Shown: positions 34,209-43,026 of the stretch, piece by piece
How the letters are laid out: each line of letters starts with the position of its first letter
How positions within the stretch are numbered: position 1 is the stretch's first letter
Origin: SBAX01 sp964646605
Lineage (GTDB): Bacteria > Planctomycetota > Phycisphaerae > UBA1845
Length of the DNA stretch: 64,000 nucleotides
Direction: 5' to 3'
NCBI GenBank assembly: GCA_964646605.1
Contig: CAZYEX010000115.1
Span: 8,442-72,441 of the forward strand
The notes under the pieces: model-generated
Told to the model about the DNA's origin: nothing
What the model saw: the letters and a program-made list of their open reading frames with translations, nothing else
Database searches by the model: none
Translations under genes and position numbers: made by a program

Positions 34209-35186
34209 ATGCTGCAACGCTTCTACGCCGTCGCCTTCGGCACGTTCGTCGAGACCATCCGTCAGCCCATCTACGGCGTGCTCTTGCTGGTCACCGCCGC
34301 TCTGCTGGTCTTGAACGTCTCCCTGGCCGCCTTCACCCTCGACGACGATGACAAACTGCTTTTGGACCTGGGACTCTCTACGCTCCTGCTTAGCGGATTG
34401 TTCTTATCCACCTTCAGCGCCGCGGGCGTCATCAGCCGCGAAATCGACAACAAAACCGTCCTCACCGTCATTTCCAAACCCATCGCCCGCCCGGTCTTCA
34501 TTCTGGGTAAGTTTTCGGGTTTGCTCGCCGCGATGATCGTCGCGTTTTACCTCAGTTTCCTGGTCTTCGTTTTGGCCGAACGGCACGGTGTGTTGCAGAC
34601 CAGCTCCCAACCGTGGGACGCCCCGGTCCTCGCCTTTGGGTTCGGGAGTCTGTTCGTGGCTGTCGTCGCCGCGGCGTTTTGCAATTATTTTTATGGGACA
34701 GATTTCCCCACCGCCGCCATCGGGTTTGTGGCCCTCCTCTTGACGGCGTCGGTGTTGGCCGTCGGAAAGCTCAACGAGAAGTGGGAGGTCATCCCCTTCG
34801 GCAGCAACTACGTCCACCTCCAGATCGTGATCGCGGCGTACCTCGTCTTTTTGGCGGTGATGGTGACAACGGCTGTCGCTGTTGCGGCCTCGACACGCTT
34901 CGGTCAGGTGATGACCCTGGTGATCTGCACCGCCGTGCTCGGCCTGGGCGTGATCTCCGACTACGCCTTCGGACAACACGCCCAGACCTCGACCCTCGCC
35001 GCCCTGGCCTACAGCGTCGTGCCCAACATCGGTCCGTTCTGGGTGATCGACGGCCTGACCGTGGCGTCGGAAAAAACCGCCGTGCCGGGCCTGTACGTCG
35101 CCTACGTTACGGCCTACGCGGCGCTCATCACCGTCGCAGTACTGGGCATCGCCGTCGCCGCTTTCCAAAAGCGCGAAGTCGGGTGA
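34209..35186 (+). CDS. ABC-2-type permease divergent from the SPFH operon
   Basis: The product has 325 residues with six predicted membrane segments, at about 20-40 (IYGVLLLVTAALLVLNVSLA), 52-72, 100-125, 140-165, 205-230 and 290-315. AAGVISREIDNKTVLTVISK followed by PIAR is the coupling helix of ABC-2 exporters. No ATPase gene is adjacent on this strand. The nearest is in the divergent operon (28312), so sharing is likely. It has its own promoter at 34058. Confidence 0.82.
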   Translation: MLQRFYAVAFGTFVETIRQPIYGVLLLVTAALLVLNVSLAAFTLDDDDKLLLDLGLSTLLLSGLFLSTFSAAGVISREIDNKTVLTVISKPIARPVFILGKFSGLLAAMIVAFYLSFLVFVLAERHGVLQTSSQPWDAPVLAFGFGSLFVAVVAAAFCNYFYGTDFPTAAIGFVALLLTASVLAVGKLNEKWEVIPFGSNYVHLQIVIAAYLVFLAVMVTTAVAVAASTRFGQVMTLVICTAVLGLGVISDYAFGQHAQTSTLAALAYSVVPNIGPFWVIDGLTVASEKTAVPGLYVAYVTAYAALITVAVLGIAVAAFQKREVG

Positions 35187-35594
35187 CGCACGGCGCAACT
35201 GGGTGGGTCTCAGGGAGGGCCGGGGCCCTGAAAAAAGCGCGCGGACGCCAGCCCGCCACCAATCCGGCGCGACCGTACAAGAAAATACTTTCACCGACTT
35301 GCCTTTTGCGCAGGTGCGTTCCTATAAGCCCATTGGTAGAGGCTTTATCCATCCCTCTTACTTCTTGCTCGGGGCAGCGCCCCGACGACCTGGGTTGAGG
35401 AAGGTCGGAGAAGCTTTCGGGAACGACGGACAAACTAGGAAATGAAGAGACCCGCCGGCCGGGGTCTGACCGTGGTGCTCTGCGCGCGCGATGTACCTGC
35501 GGCAGCGTAACCACGACGAGTCAAGGTCGGCGGGCTTCCCAGGACTCCCCCTCTTCGCGTCACGACCTACCCGCCCGTGACGCGGACGACCACA
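35187..35594. other. Gene-free stretch before the compound repeat
   Basis: I see no gene, promoter or RNA here. Short C/G-rich runs and CCAGGGC-type tracts are all that stand out. Confidence 0.5.
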
Positions 35595-35640
35595 GCGCCG
35601 CATGCGTCCACCCTCCGGGCGCATGCGGCGCGGCCCTTTT
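35595..35640 (+). terminator. Hairpin with T-run at the edge of the repeat
   Basis: A perfect 12-bp stem (GCGCCGCATGCG with its complement at 35620-35631), a 13-base loop, then GGCCCTTTT. The T-run is shared with the repeat copy near 39051. Confidence 0.55.
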
Positions 35641-35741
35641 GTCAGGCGGCACGCTGGGTGCCACTGGCAACTGGGTGCCACTGGCAGCTCGCTGCCAGTG
35701 TTCAATGACAAACAACACAGACGGGCGAGCTGCGCGTGGCC
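35627..35741 (+). repeat. Compound hairpin repeat, copy 1
   Basis: This repeat unit shares long identical runs with the copy at 39038-39151, in the same orientation. It contains the palindrome CACTGGCAGC-TC-GCTGCCAGTG, the phrase TTCAATGACAAACAACAC, and a tail like ACGGGCGAGC-TGCGCGTGGC. A partial duplication of GGGTGCCACTGGC lies in front of the main hairpin. Such multi-copy hairpin units are typical of non-coding repeats in planctomycete genomes. Confidence 0.75.
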
Positions 35742-35880
35742 CCTGGTGATGGGGCCGAATGGGCTCTTGAAGCACGTTCGATCGGCGGCCTCGCCCAGTC
35801 AGCCAGATGCCCATCGCTCAGTCAGAGATCGAACCTGGATCCGCGTTGCGAACCAGGTGATCCCCCGTGGGACCGCGAGT

Positions 35881-38793
35881 TCAGTTCGCGCAGTTCGGAT
35901 CGGCGGGAACATCCGTCCCCCTGAAACATCGCTGGTACGGGCCCAGGTCCTTCACATCCACGTCTCCGTCCTGGTCTCCGTCTGCTCTGGCACACTCCGG
36001 TGCATCGGGGTGAGCGCTTTCCGGTCCCGATGTGCAAATCTCAAACAGGATCAGATCGTAGAGATCCACGTCGCCGTCGCGGTCGTAGTCGCCGGGTATC
36101 GCCGGCGGGCACCCGTATTCGTCCACCGTCGCGCCGGGGATGGTGTTGGGGCAGTCGTCGCAGGCATCACCCACGCCGTCGCCGTCGAGATCGGACTGCG
36201 CCGGCGGGTGGACATAGGTCTGGAATGCGAAGTCAACGCCCGGGCCGAGGTTGGAATCAAAGCCCGAGACCGGATAGTCGCCGAGCATCAGAATGCTTCC
36301 GCCACAAATCAACCAGGTGTACTGCTGGCCCGGGTACACGGGCACCGGCGTGCTCAGGATGATCGGGCTCCACTGGCCGGGGTCGACAAACGGAATGTTG
36401 AGCACCTCCGAATAAATCAGGTAACCACCCGGTCCGGCGAAGAGCTGGAACAGCATGGGGTTGGTGTTGATGCCGTCGAGTCGCCCCACGTCGATCTGCG
36501 TCAGTTCGCCGTCGGCAGTCGCCAGGAACGCCTGCCACTTGCAATCGCCGGGCGGGCCCTGCTGCGTCTGCGGCGACACCTGGTCGATCACGGATGGAGC
36601 AGGCTCGACCGGTCCGTTATCCGCATCCGGGCAGTTGTCGCACAAGTCGCCCGACCCGTCGCCGTCGGTATCCGTCTGGTCCGGGTCGGGAGCGACCAAA
36701 CTCAGCGACCACGAATACAAGAAGCCCAAATCCTGTGCGCAGGTGTCATGGATCGTCAGGGTCCAATCACCCTGCGGATCCAAACCATCGAACGCCGTCA
36801 GGGCTTCATCGCCGCGATAGCTTCCCGGGGGGATAATCGGACAACCACCGATGAAGCATGCAAACGCGGCTGCGTCCAGGGTCTCGCCCGCTTCGTCGTC
36901 AAAGATGTATAAGCCGCCCAGGTTGGAGCCAATATTCGGCGGGACGAGATCGTTACTCGCGAGGGTCACGACCGTTCCGTTGTGCTCCAGACTGATGTCT
37001 AGATCTTCGTAATAGGCGTGATCGAGAACCAATAGAAGATTCAGGTCGGAAACAGCGCCGCTGTCGGCGACCGTAATCGTCCGCGTCAGCCCGGTCGTGA
37101 TTACAAAGCAGGTGCCGGGTATGGCATCCGGAATCGGCGTAAACGCTTCGTCAGAGACCTGCTGCGCTCCGGTGGTGTTCGGGCAGTTGTCACACACGTC
37201 GCCCACGCCGTCGGCGTCGGAGTCGAGTTGATCAGCGTTGGCGATGGCAGGGCAGTTGTCGCACGGGTTGCCCACGCCGTCGGTATCGCCGTCGGCCTGA
37301 TCGGGATTGGCATTCACCGGGCAGTTGTCGCAACTGTCTTGCACGTCGTCCCCATCCGTGTCGAGGATCGACTGAAACTCATACGCGCCCATATCGACGA
37401 TGGCGCAGACGCCGCTGCCGGTGTCCGGGACGGCCGGGTCGTTCACGAAGCGGGGGTTGCCGTCGAGATCGGTGGTGACGCCGCCGGGCACGGCCGCGTT
37501 GTTGCCCGCGTCGATGCACGGCGACCCCGCCGAAAGCCGCAGGTTGTCATCCGCCGTGCCGAAGGTGTTGTCCGCCCCGTCCGCGTCTACAAAGAGCGGA
37601 TCGGCGTTGATATTGCCCGTGCCGGTCCATCCGCCCTGGACGTCGGAGAAGGATATGGTCGCCGCGCTCGCCTCGCCTAGGGATATCTGGGCCGAGACGC
37701 CCATGCCGTTTTGGTCCGAGTTTCCCCAAAAGATGCCATTGGTCACCGTCAGGTTGGAAGAGTCGAGGTGCATCCCGCCGCCAAAGGAGCCGTTGGCCCT
37801 GTTTCCGCTGAACGTGCAATGGGTAACCATCAGGCTGGAGGAAGCGTTGTAGATTCCGCCGCCGATGCGGGCCGCATTCCCGCTGAAGGTGCAGTGGGTA
37901 ACCATCAGGCTGGAGGAAAAAGAGTTGTAGATTCCGCCGCCGAAGTCGCCGGCCCTGTTCCCGCTGAACGTGCAGGCGGTGACCGTCGGGCTGCTATCGT
38001 CGTTGTACATTCCGCCGCCAAGAGCGAGGCCACCGGAGACGTCGGCCGTGTTCCCGCTGAATGTGCAACGGGTCACCATCGGGCTGCCGCTTCTGTTGTA
38101 CATCCCGCCGCCGGTGGCCACACCACGAAATTGGGCACTGGCCGTGTTCTCGCTAAACGTGCAGTGGGTCACCGTCGGGCTGCCACCAGAGTTGTACATC
38201 CCGCCGCCACTATTGGACCCGGGATTACGGCTCGCGTTTCCGCCCGTGATGGTGAAGCCTTCGATAACGGCCGTGGCGTCGGTTCCGCTGCCGGTCACGA
38301 CGTGATCGCTGTTCTCGGCGTTGTTGGCGAAGTTCGGGCCGTCGTCGCCGGCCAAATCGCCGCTCAGAACGGTCACGTTGACGGCCGTGTCGCGCTGGTC
38401 GGGGTTAGGCTCGCCGAGCCCGGCGTAGCCGCCTTCCAGCCGGACGCCATTCTTGAGCGAAAACGTCGCGCTGCGGAGGCCGTCGCCGTTGGTGTGCATG
38501 CCCCCCACGGGAGTGAATCCCCCGTCGGGCATGTACGTTCCCTTGGCCACGCGGATGGTGTCACCGACAACGGCCGCGGCCAACGCATCCTGCGGGTTCC
38601 GGAATGCGGTGTTCCACGTCAGCCCGTTTCCCGCGGGGGGCGCGTCGGCATCCACGAACCAGATGCCCCCGCCGTGAGCCGCGCCGGAGGCGATCAGAAG
38701 GAGTGCGGCGTTGCAACACGCCAACCGTAAACGATGCGCGCCGACCCCCGCCCACCTATGCGCACGACCGACGAATCCGGAACGATTTTGCAT
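35881..38793 (-). CDS. Giant exported beta-helix, thrombospondin-3 and P-domain protein with dockerin-like tail
   Basis: The product has 970 residues with signal peptide at about 20-42 (LACCNAALLLIASGAAHGG). Residues 50-420 form a beta-helix of units such as GGGMYNSGGSPTVTHCTFSE. Next come several calcium-binding thrombospondin-3-type repeats (DTDGDDVQDSCDNCP, DGDTDGVGNPCDNCP). Residues of about 560-700 resemble the P/Homo-B domain of proprotein convertases (DLDISLEHNGTVVTLASNDL, FDGLDPQGDWTLTIHD). The end is dockerin-like, with calcium loops DYDRDGDVDLYDL and DGDQDGDVDVKDLGPYQRCF. Both flanks carry the same compound repeat. It is probably a secreted adhesin-like protein. Confidence 0.85.
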   Translation of the reverse strand: MQNRSGFVGRAHRWAGVGAHRLRLACCNAALLLIASGAAHGGGIWFVDADAPPAGNGLTWNTAFRNPQDALAAAVVGDTIRVAKGTYMPDGGFTPVGGMHTNGDGLRSATFSLKNGVRLEGGYAGLGEPNPDQRDTAVNVTVLSGDLAGDDGPNFANNAENSDHVVTGSGTDATAVIEGFTITGGNASRNPGSNSGGGMYNSGGSPTVTHCTFSENTASAQFRGVATGGGMYNRSGSPMVTRCTFSGNTADVSGGLALGGGMYNDDSSPTVTACTFSGNRAGDFGGGIYNSFSSSLMVTHCTFSGNAARIGGGIYNASSSLMVTHCTFSGNRANGSFGGGMHLDSSNLTVTNGIFWGNSDQNGMGVSAQISLGEASAATISFSDVQGGWTGTGNINADPLFVDADGADNTFGTADDNLRLSAGSPCIDAGNNAAVPGGVTTDLDGNPRFVNDPAVPDTGSGVCAIVDMGAYEFQSILDTDGDDVQDSCDNCPVNANPDQADGDTDGVGNPCDNCPAIANADQLDSDADGVGDVCDNCPNTTGAQQVSDEAFTPIPDAIPGTCFVITTGLTRTITVADSGAVSDLNLLLVLDHAYYEDLDISLEHNGTVVTLASNDLVPPNIGSNLGGLYIFDDEAGETLDAAAFACFIGGCPIIPPGSYRGDEALTAFDGLDPQGDWTLTIHDTCAQDLGFLYSWSLSLVAPDPDQTDTDGDGSGDLCDNCPDADNGPVEPAPSVIDQVSPQTQQGPPGDCKWQAFLATADGELTQIDVGRLDGINTNPMLFQLFAGPGGYLIYSEVLNIPFVDPGQWSPIILSTPVPVYPGQQYTWLICGGSILMLGDYPVSGFDSNLGPGVDFAFQTYVHPPAQSDLDGDGVGDACDDCPNTIPGATVDEYGCPPAIPGDYDRDGDVDLYDLILFEICTSGPESAHPDAPECARADGDQDGDVDVKDLGPYQRCFRGTDVPADPNCAN

Positions 38794-39037
38794 GACCCGC
38801 TTCCCCTCTCACCCGACACTTTGATTCCGCCCTGCATGACCCGATGACTTCGGCCCTGCCGCGGATTGTACCAAAAGCAAGCATCGAACCGCAACACCTA
38901 TTCCGTCATTTCCGACTGCCTTTGGCCACGATTCGCCCGCGCGGCTGGAATAACGCGTGCCAAGCATGCCCCAGGCATCGGGGTGGGAGCCACACGGTAA
39001 CTGGTGTCCAACCGGGTCGTGCGGACCCTTTTCCCCC
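38794..39037. other. Upstream region of the exported protein gene
   Basis: No gene seen. The promoter of the reverse-strand gene at 38793 should lie here, but I could not pick a convincing pair of boxes. Confidence 0.4.
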
Positions 39038-39151
39038 GGCGCGGCCCTTTTGTCAGCCGGCATGCTGGGTGCCACTGGCTGGGTGCCACTGGCAGCTCGC
39101 TGCCAGTGTTCAATGACAAACAACACGGGCGGACAAGCCGCCCGTGGCACC
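39038..39151 (+). repeat. Compound hairpin repeat, copy 2
   Basis: Same order and orientation as the copy at 35627: GGCGCGGCCCTTTTGTCAG, GGGTGCCACTGGC, the palindrome CACTGGCAGC-TC-GCTGCCAGTG and TTCAATGACAAACAACAC. A second small hairpin follows (GGGCGG-ACAAG-CCGCCC), which is less perfect in copy 1. The two copies flank the exported protein gene. Confidence 0.75.
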
Positions 39152-39187
39152 CGATCCCGTCAGAGAACGAAGGTCGGGAGGATTTTC

Positions 39188-40291
39188 TTACTCGAACGCG
39201 AAGCCCTTGGCCTTGGCCTGCTCTTCGACACTCTTTCGCACCGCATCATCGAGCGCCGTCTTGCCGCCCGCCGCCTGGGCACGGGCCTCGCGCAGGAACG
39301 TCTCGCGGGCCGCCTGCACCTCGTTGATCTGACGTTGGACCTTGGCCCGATCGTCGCGGTCGCTGGCGTTTTCCGGGTAGCGCTGATGAAGGCGTCCTCG
39401 TCGTGCTTGCGGACCTCCTCGGGGGCGAAGAGCTGATAGACGAGCAGCCCGAGGGTGACGGCCACCGCGGCGAAGAAGGTAAGGGCGAGCGTCGCGCCGA
39501 TGTGGGGTGATTCACTGATTATGCCGTCGGACTGTCGGCACCAACGGTACACGGCCTGGACGACGGGCCAGAAGGCGACGACGACGGGGACGGCGATCAA
39601 GGCGATGACGGAGACGCGGTTGAGGATGGCGAGTTGCCCGAGGCCGCGGACGGTTGTCCAGCCGAAATCGCGTTGGGGCCAGCGCCTGCAGGAACGCCAT
39701 CGTCGCTTGGCCCAAGCGGCGGGTTGTTCTTGCCTTGCCGCTTCGGCGAAGCGAGCGGTTCGTAGGCAACAACCGCGAAAGTCGCCGGATACCTCCTCCG
39801 CGAAGCTCGCTCCGTCGAACGACGCCTCCCTCGCGAAGCTGGCTTCGCGGAACGACGCCTCGCGCGCGAAATTCGGCAGCCCGAAGGACGCCTCCTGCGC
39901 GAAGCTCACCCCTCCCCGCGAAAGTCGGCCACCCGAACTCCGCCTGCCCCGCGAAGGTCGTCCGGTTGAACCTCGCATCCCCCGCGAAGCGGGCGGAGCA
40001 TTTAAGCGCAACCCGCACGTCGAGGGCAACACAATCTGCGCTGAGAATGGCACCGCCTTCGATTTTGAGCTTGGTGAGCCGGTTTTCGTTGCCGTCCGGT
40101 GGCGGCGTCCAATCCGGCGGTCGTTGGTCGCGCGGTGGGGCGAGGTTGGCGTGGGGATGAGCCTGGACGGCCTCGATGAGTTTGCGGAGAGATTCGATTT
40201 CGGCGTTGCGGATGGGCTCACCGCGGACGACAGCGTCGGCGATGGCGGCCAGTTCGGCCGGGTCGTCTCCGATCCGGGCGTCGATGCGCAC
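39188..40291 (-). pseudogene. Pentapeptide-repeat membrane protein gene with two compensating frameshifts
   Basis: Starting at the GTG at 40291 the frame reads RIDARIGDDPAELAAIADAV and then pentapeptide units (ARFAGDARFNRTTFAGQAEF). Near 39909-39919 (a GGGGAGGGG run) the reading jumps by one base into GGVSFAQEASFGLPNFARE and further Ala-Ser-Phe units. That frame continues through two membrane segments (SVIALIAVPVVVAFWPVVQ and ATLALTFFAAVAVTLGLLVY). Near 39376-39386 the first frame resumes, giving YPENASDRDDRAKVQRQINE and ending at TAA 39188. Both indels balance. It may be a dead gene, or two errors in the assembled sequence. Confidence 0.6.
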
Positions 40292-40804
40292 GTCGGGATG
40301 CTGATTGTACGGCGGTCGATCGGACAGGGGTCGTCTCCACGATCCATGGGCGACGGGCCCATTGGGGTTGGGGGGATCGTAAGGTCAGGACGCTGGGCGG
40401 ACAAGCGCGGGGGGCGCGGGAATGTCGAATGGCGAATATCGAATGTCGAATGAAGGTGGGGAGATCGAAGTGAGAAGTACGAAGACGATTCGTGGGTGTC
40501 GCTGCGCCGGCCCACGCCTACTGTAGGGCAGCCTTTCGGGCTGGGGGGGAACGGTGTTGCGGTTGGGGTGGGGCACGTAACTCCCACGTGTAGCGTCAAG
40601 GCTTGTCCCTGGCGTTCACGCTTCTGCGTTACCCACGCCCTGCGTCCCGACGGGATCGGGACTCCGGGGACGAGGCTCCCTCCTCGGTCGCCTCATCGGG
40701 GTGACGCTACCCTGGACTGTTAGGTGCTCTGGACCCTCCCCGTTCAGGGTTCCGCACTGGTCGCGTTCACCCTCTGGCGGGGGGAGGGCGGGTTGGGATG
40801 TTGG
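40292..40804. other. Gene-free stretch with short dispersed repeats
   Basis: I see no gene. At about 40421-40455 the phrase GAATGGCGAATATCGAATGTCGAATGA is a short tandem-like repeat, related to GCCGAATGGCGAATCCGGAATGC near 41674. A small hairpin-like motif (TAGGGCAGCC-TTTC-GGGCTGG) is near 40523-40541. Confidence 0.5.
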
Positions 40805-41446
40805 CTATCGCGCTTTGGAGGCGCGTTTCGTAGCGGCGGCGGGTTTTCGTTTGGGGGCGGGTTTGACGGGGGCTTTGGGTTTGACGGGTTTCACGGGCAC
40901 GGCGCGTTTCGAACTTGGGGCCGTCGAGGGTTTCGTGCTTGCAACGGGGGAAGGTTTCGCGCTCGGGGCGGCGGAGGGCTTCGCACTCAAGGCGGCGGAA
41001 GGTTTCATACTCGGGGCGGCGGCGGGCTTCTTGGCGCTTTCCGCGGCGCGAGGGGACGGCGGGGGTGGTGCGGGCTTGACCGGGGCCTCGGCGCGAACCG
41101 GAATTTTCTTGCGGTTTTTCATGGGGGGTTGCTCGACTTTCTCATTGGCTTCGAGAATCCGGAGATCGCGGTAGTACCCTTCCTTTTGCAGACGTTCCAG
41201 TTGGGAGTCGACTTCCTCGCGTTCCACGGATTTGAAGAGGGTCAAGAACATTCCTTCTGACAGTCCGATGATCTTCCACTTGAAGATGATGGGCTCTTTG
41301 ACGCCCAGCGATCGCCTGGCCGATGGTCCCGCGGGCACAGCCCCCAGTACAGCCGCCAGCACCGGCACCGGGACGTCGATGGGAACGTCGGCAATAGGTG
41401 GGACCTCGTCGACTTCTTCGAGGTTTTGGTTCGCGTTCTTGGCCAT
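40805..41446 (-). CDS. Protein with histone-H1-like Lys/Ala/Pro-rich tail
   Basis: The product has 213 residues from the ATG at 41446 (the longer frame to 41500 adds nothing recognisable). Residues of about 1-110 are a folded part with FKWKIIGLSEGMFLTLFKSV, VDSQLERLQKEGYYRDLRIL and EANEKVEQPPMKNRK. From about 115 to the end comes a low-complexity tail, PSAALSAKPSAAPSAKPSPV up to VKPAPKRKPAAATKRASKAR. Such tails bind DNA or ribosomal RNA in bacterial histone-H1-like proteins. The N-terminal domain is unassigned. The function is inferred from the tail only. Confidence 0.7.
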   Translation of the reverse strand: MAKNANQNLEEVDEVPPIADVPIDVPVPVLAAVLGAVPAGPSARRSLGVKEPIIFKWKIIGLSEGMFLTLFKSVEREEVDSQLERLQKEGYYRDLRILEANEKVEQPPMKNRKKIPVRAEAPVKPAPPPPSPRAAESAKKPAAAPSMKPSAALSAKPSAAPSAKPSPVASTKPSTAPSSKRAVPVKPVKPKAPVKPAPKRKPAAATKRASKAR

Positions 41447-41580
41447 TGCGTCCTCGTGCCGTCTGTACCCCAACGACCGCCCCGCGGCAATAACCGCCAC
41501 ACCTTGCCGGACGGCTGGGCGGGGTTAGTATAGCGGCTCGAAGGTGTCCGTCGACCCGCCTGGACGGACCCGGCCCGGAA

Positions 41581-41654
41581 GCGCCCGTAGCTCAATTGGA
41601 CAGAGTACCTGGCTTCGAACCAGGGGGTTGCAGGTTCGAGTCCTGCCGAGCGCA
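41581..41654 (+). tRNA. tRNA-Arg (anticodon UCG)
   Basis: The 74-base cloverleaf has an acceptor stem GCGCCCG/CGAGCGC (one mismatch), a D-arm with TAGCTCAATTGGACAGAG, an anticodon stem around CTTCGAA with anticodon TCG, a T-arm GCAGG-TTCGAGT-CCTGC and discriminator A. CCA is not encoded. It should read CGA codons. Confidence 0.92.
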
Positions 41655-41903
41655 GTGCCCGCCCACGGCGGGATGCCGAATGGCGAATCCGGAATGCGGA
41701 ACGAGGGGTGATCGCGCTTTCGTCTGCACCCTCCCCGATTCGCCGGCCTCGCCGCAACCCCGGCCCATGCGTGCGGTGCAGGCGTCCGCCATCACCGCTG
41801 TCGACGAGGCACGTCGTGACCGGAAAACCCGCCCCGTAAACGAGGCGGTTCGAGGGCCATGACGTCGGATCGGTTAGGAAACCGGCATACCGAGCGGTGC
41901 GGA
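41655..41903. other. Spacer between tRNA-Arg and the LTxxQ protein gene
   Basis: Just after the tRNA is GCCGAATGGCGAATCCGGAATGC, a variant of the small repeat at 40421. No gene is visible. Confidence 0.5.
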
Positions 41904-42878
41904 CTACTTGTCGTCCGCGGGTTTGTCGCCGTCTCCCTTAGCCTTCTCGACCGGTTTCTTCACGGCCTTGGGTCCGCGGAACTTGGATTCGTCATACCCT
42001 TTCTCTTCCGCCCGGAACATCTTCAGGTTGGCGTTAACCTTGGCCTGCTGCTCGGGGGTGAGCTTTTCAAAGACCTTGGCCTTAGCCTCATCGACGGCGT
42101 CGGCGACCTTGGCCGGGTCTCGCTCGCCGTCCAACCGCACGACCCGCAGTGTTTCGTTGAAAATCGCTTCGGTGCCGGTTTTTTGGGCTTCGGTCAGTTC
42201 CACCTCGGGGTCCATGACGGCGCGGCGCAACTGTTGAAAGGGTCCGGTCCGCGGTCCGCGAGGGGTGATCGCCTTCCAGCGAGCCACCACCTTCTCGAAT
42301 TTCTCTTTCTGGTCGGGTTTGAGTTCGTCGCGGAGCTTCTCGAATAAGGCGGCCGTCTCGTCGTCCATGGGGGTGGGTGGTTCTCTCTTGATCTGCCCAA
42401 TCTGCTGACGAATCTTCTCCATCTTTTCCGTGTCATTGTCGGCTTGGGCCTTTTTCAGGTCCTCTTCGAGTTGCGGAACGCTCTTGGGATAAATGGTGCT
42501 GGGTTGTTTGGGGGCGCTTCGCTTCTTGATCGCCTTGTTTTCTTTGAGCTCGGAGATGAAGGTGTCGAGCAAACGTCCGATCGTTCCGCGTTGCGCGGGA
42601 CTCAACTCCAGTTTTTCGTCCATCATTCGCCGGAGCTTGTTGAGCTTGGCGATGTTGGCCTCGAACCGCGGACCGAGCTTGTCGGCGTCGGATCCAGCGG
42701 CAGGGCCCTTGTTGTCGCTCGCCGCCGGCGTCTTGGCGGTTGCCGGTTCGGCGGCGGGTTTGGGCTTCGTCGTCCCACCCTCCTGTTGCCAGGCTGCGGC
42801 GCGGCCTGAAAGGGCCAGGAAGCCCAGCGCGGCTAGGGATAGAGTCGCAAACGACAAGTTGGTTTTGATGCCCTTCAT
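41904..42878 (-). CDS. Periplasmic helical protein with LTxxQ repeats (Spy/CpxP-like)
   Basis: The product has 324 residues from the ATG at 42878 (GGAGAGG site). The signal peptide is TNLSFATLSLAALGFLALSG, cleaved near RAAAW. The mature part is almost all helix and contains three LTxxQ/LSxxQ motifs: ELSPAQRGTIGRLLDTF, ELTEAQKTGTEAIFNETL and KLTPEQQAKVNANLKMF. This motif marks the CpxP/Spy chaperone-like family of periplasmic stress proteins. It is longer than those (about 160 residues). The C-terminal residues are Lys-rich. Confidence 0.7.
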   Translation of the reverse strand: MKGIKTNLSFATLSLAALGFLALSGRAAAWQQEGGTTKPKPAAEPATAKTPAASDNKGPAAGSDADKLGPRFEANIAKLNKLRRMMDEKLELSPAQRGTIGRLLDTFISELKENKAIKKRSAPKQPSTIYPKSVPQLEEDLKKAQADNDTEKMEKIRQQIGQIKREPPTPMDDETAALFEKLRDELKPDQKEKFEKVVARWKAITPRGPRTGPFQQLRRAVMDPEVELTEAQKTGTEAIFNETLRVVRLDGERDPAKVADAVDEAKAKVFEKLTPEQQAKVNANLKMFRAEEKGYDESKFRGPKAVKKPVEKAKGDGDKPADDK

Positions 42879-43026
42879 GCGTATCCTCTCCTGTATGTGA
42901 AAGTCGCCCCTGGGTCGTCGGCCAGTCCCCGCCGCCGGACCCACTCCATAGTAGGGCAACGCCGGGGTGTTGAACAAGGTGCCCAACGCAGCGACGGCGG
43001 CAGCGTCGGTAAGTTCTGTGTAACAA

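Noticed and set aside
39512..40291. The 259-codon frame as a complete protein
   Set aside because: After residue 125 it loses the pentapeptide pattern, which continues in another frame, so it is half of a frameshifted gene.
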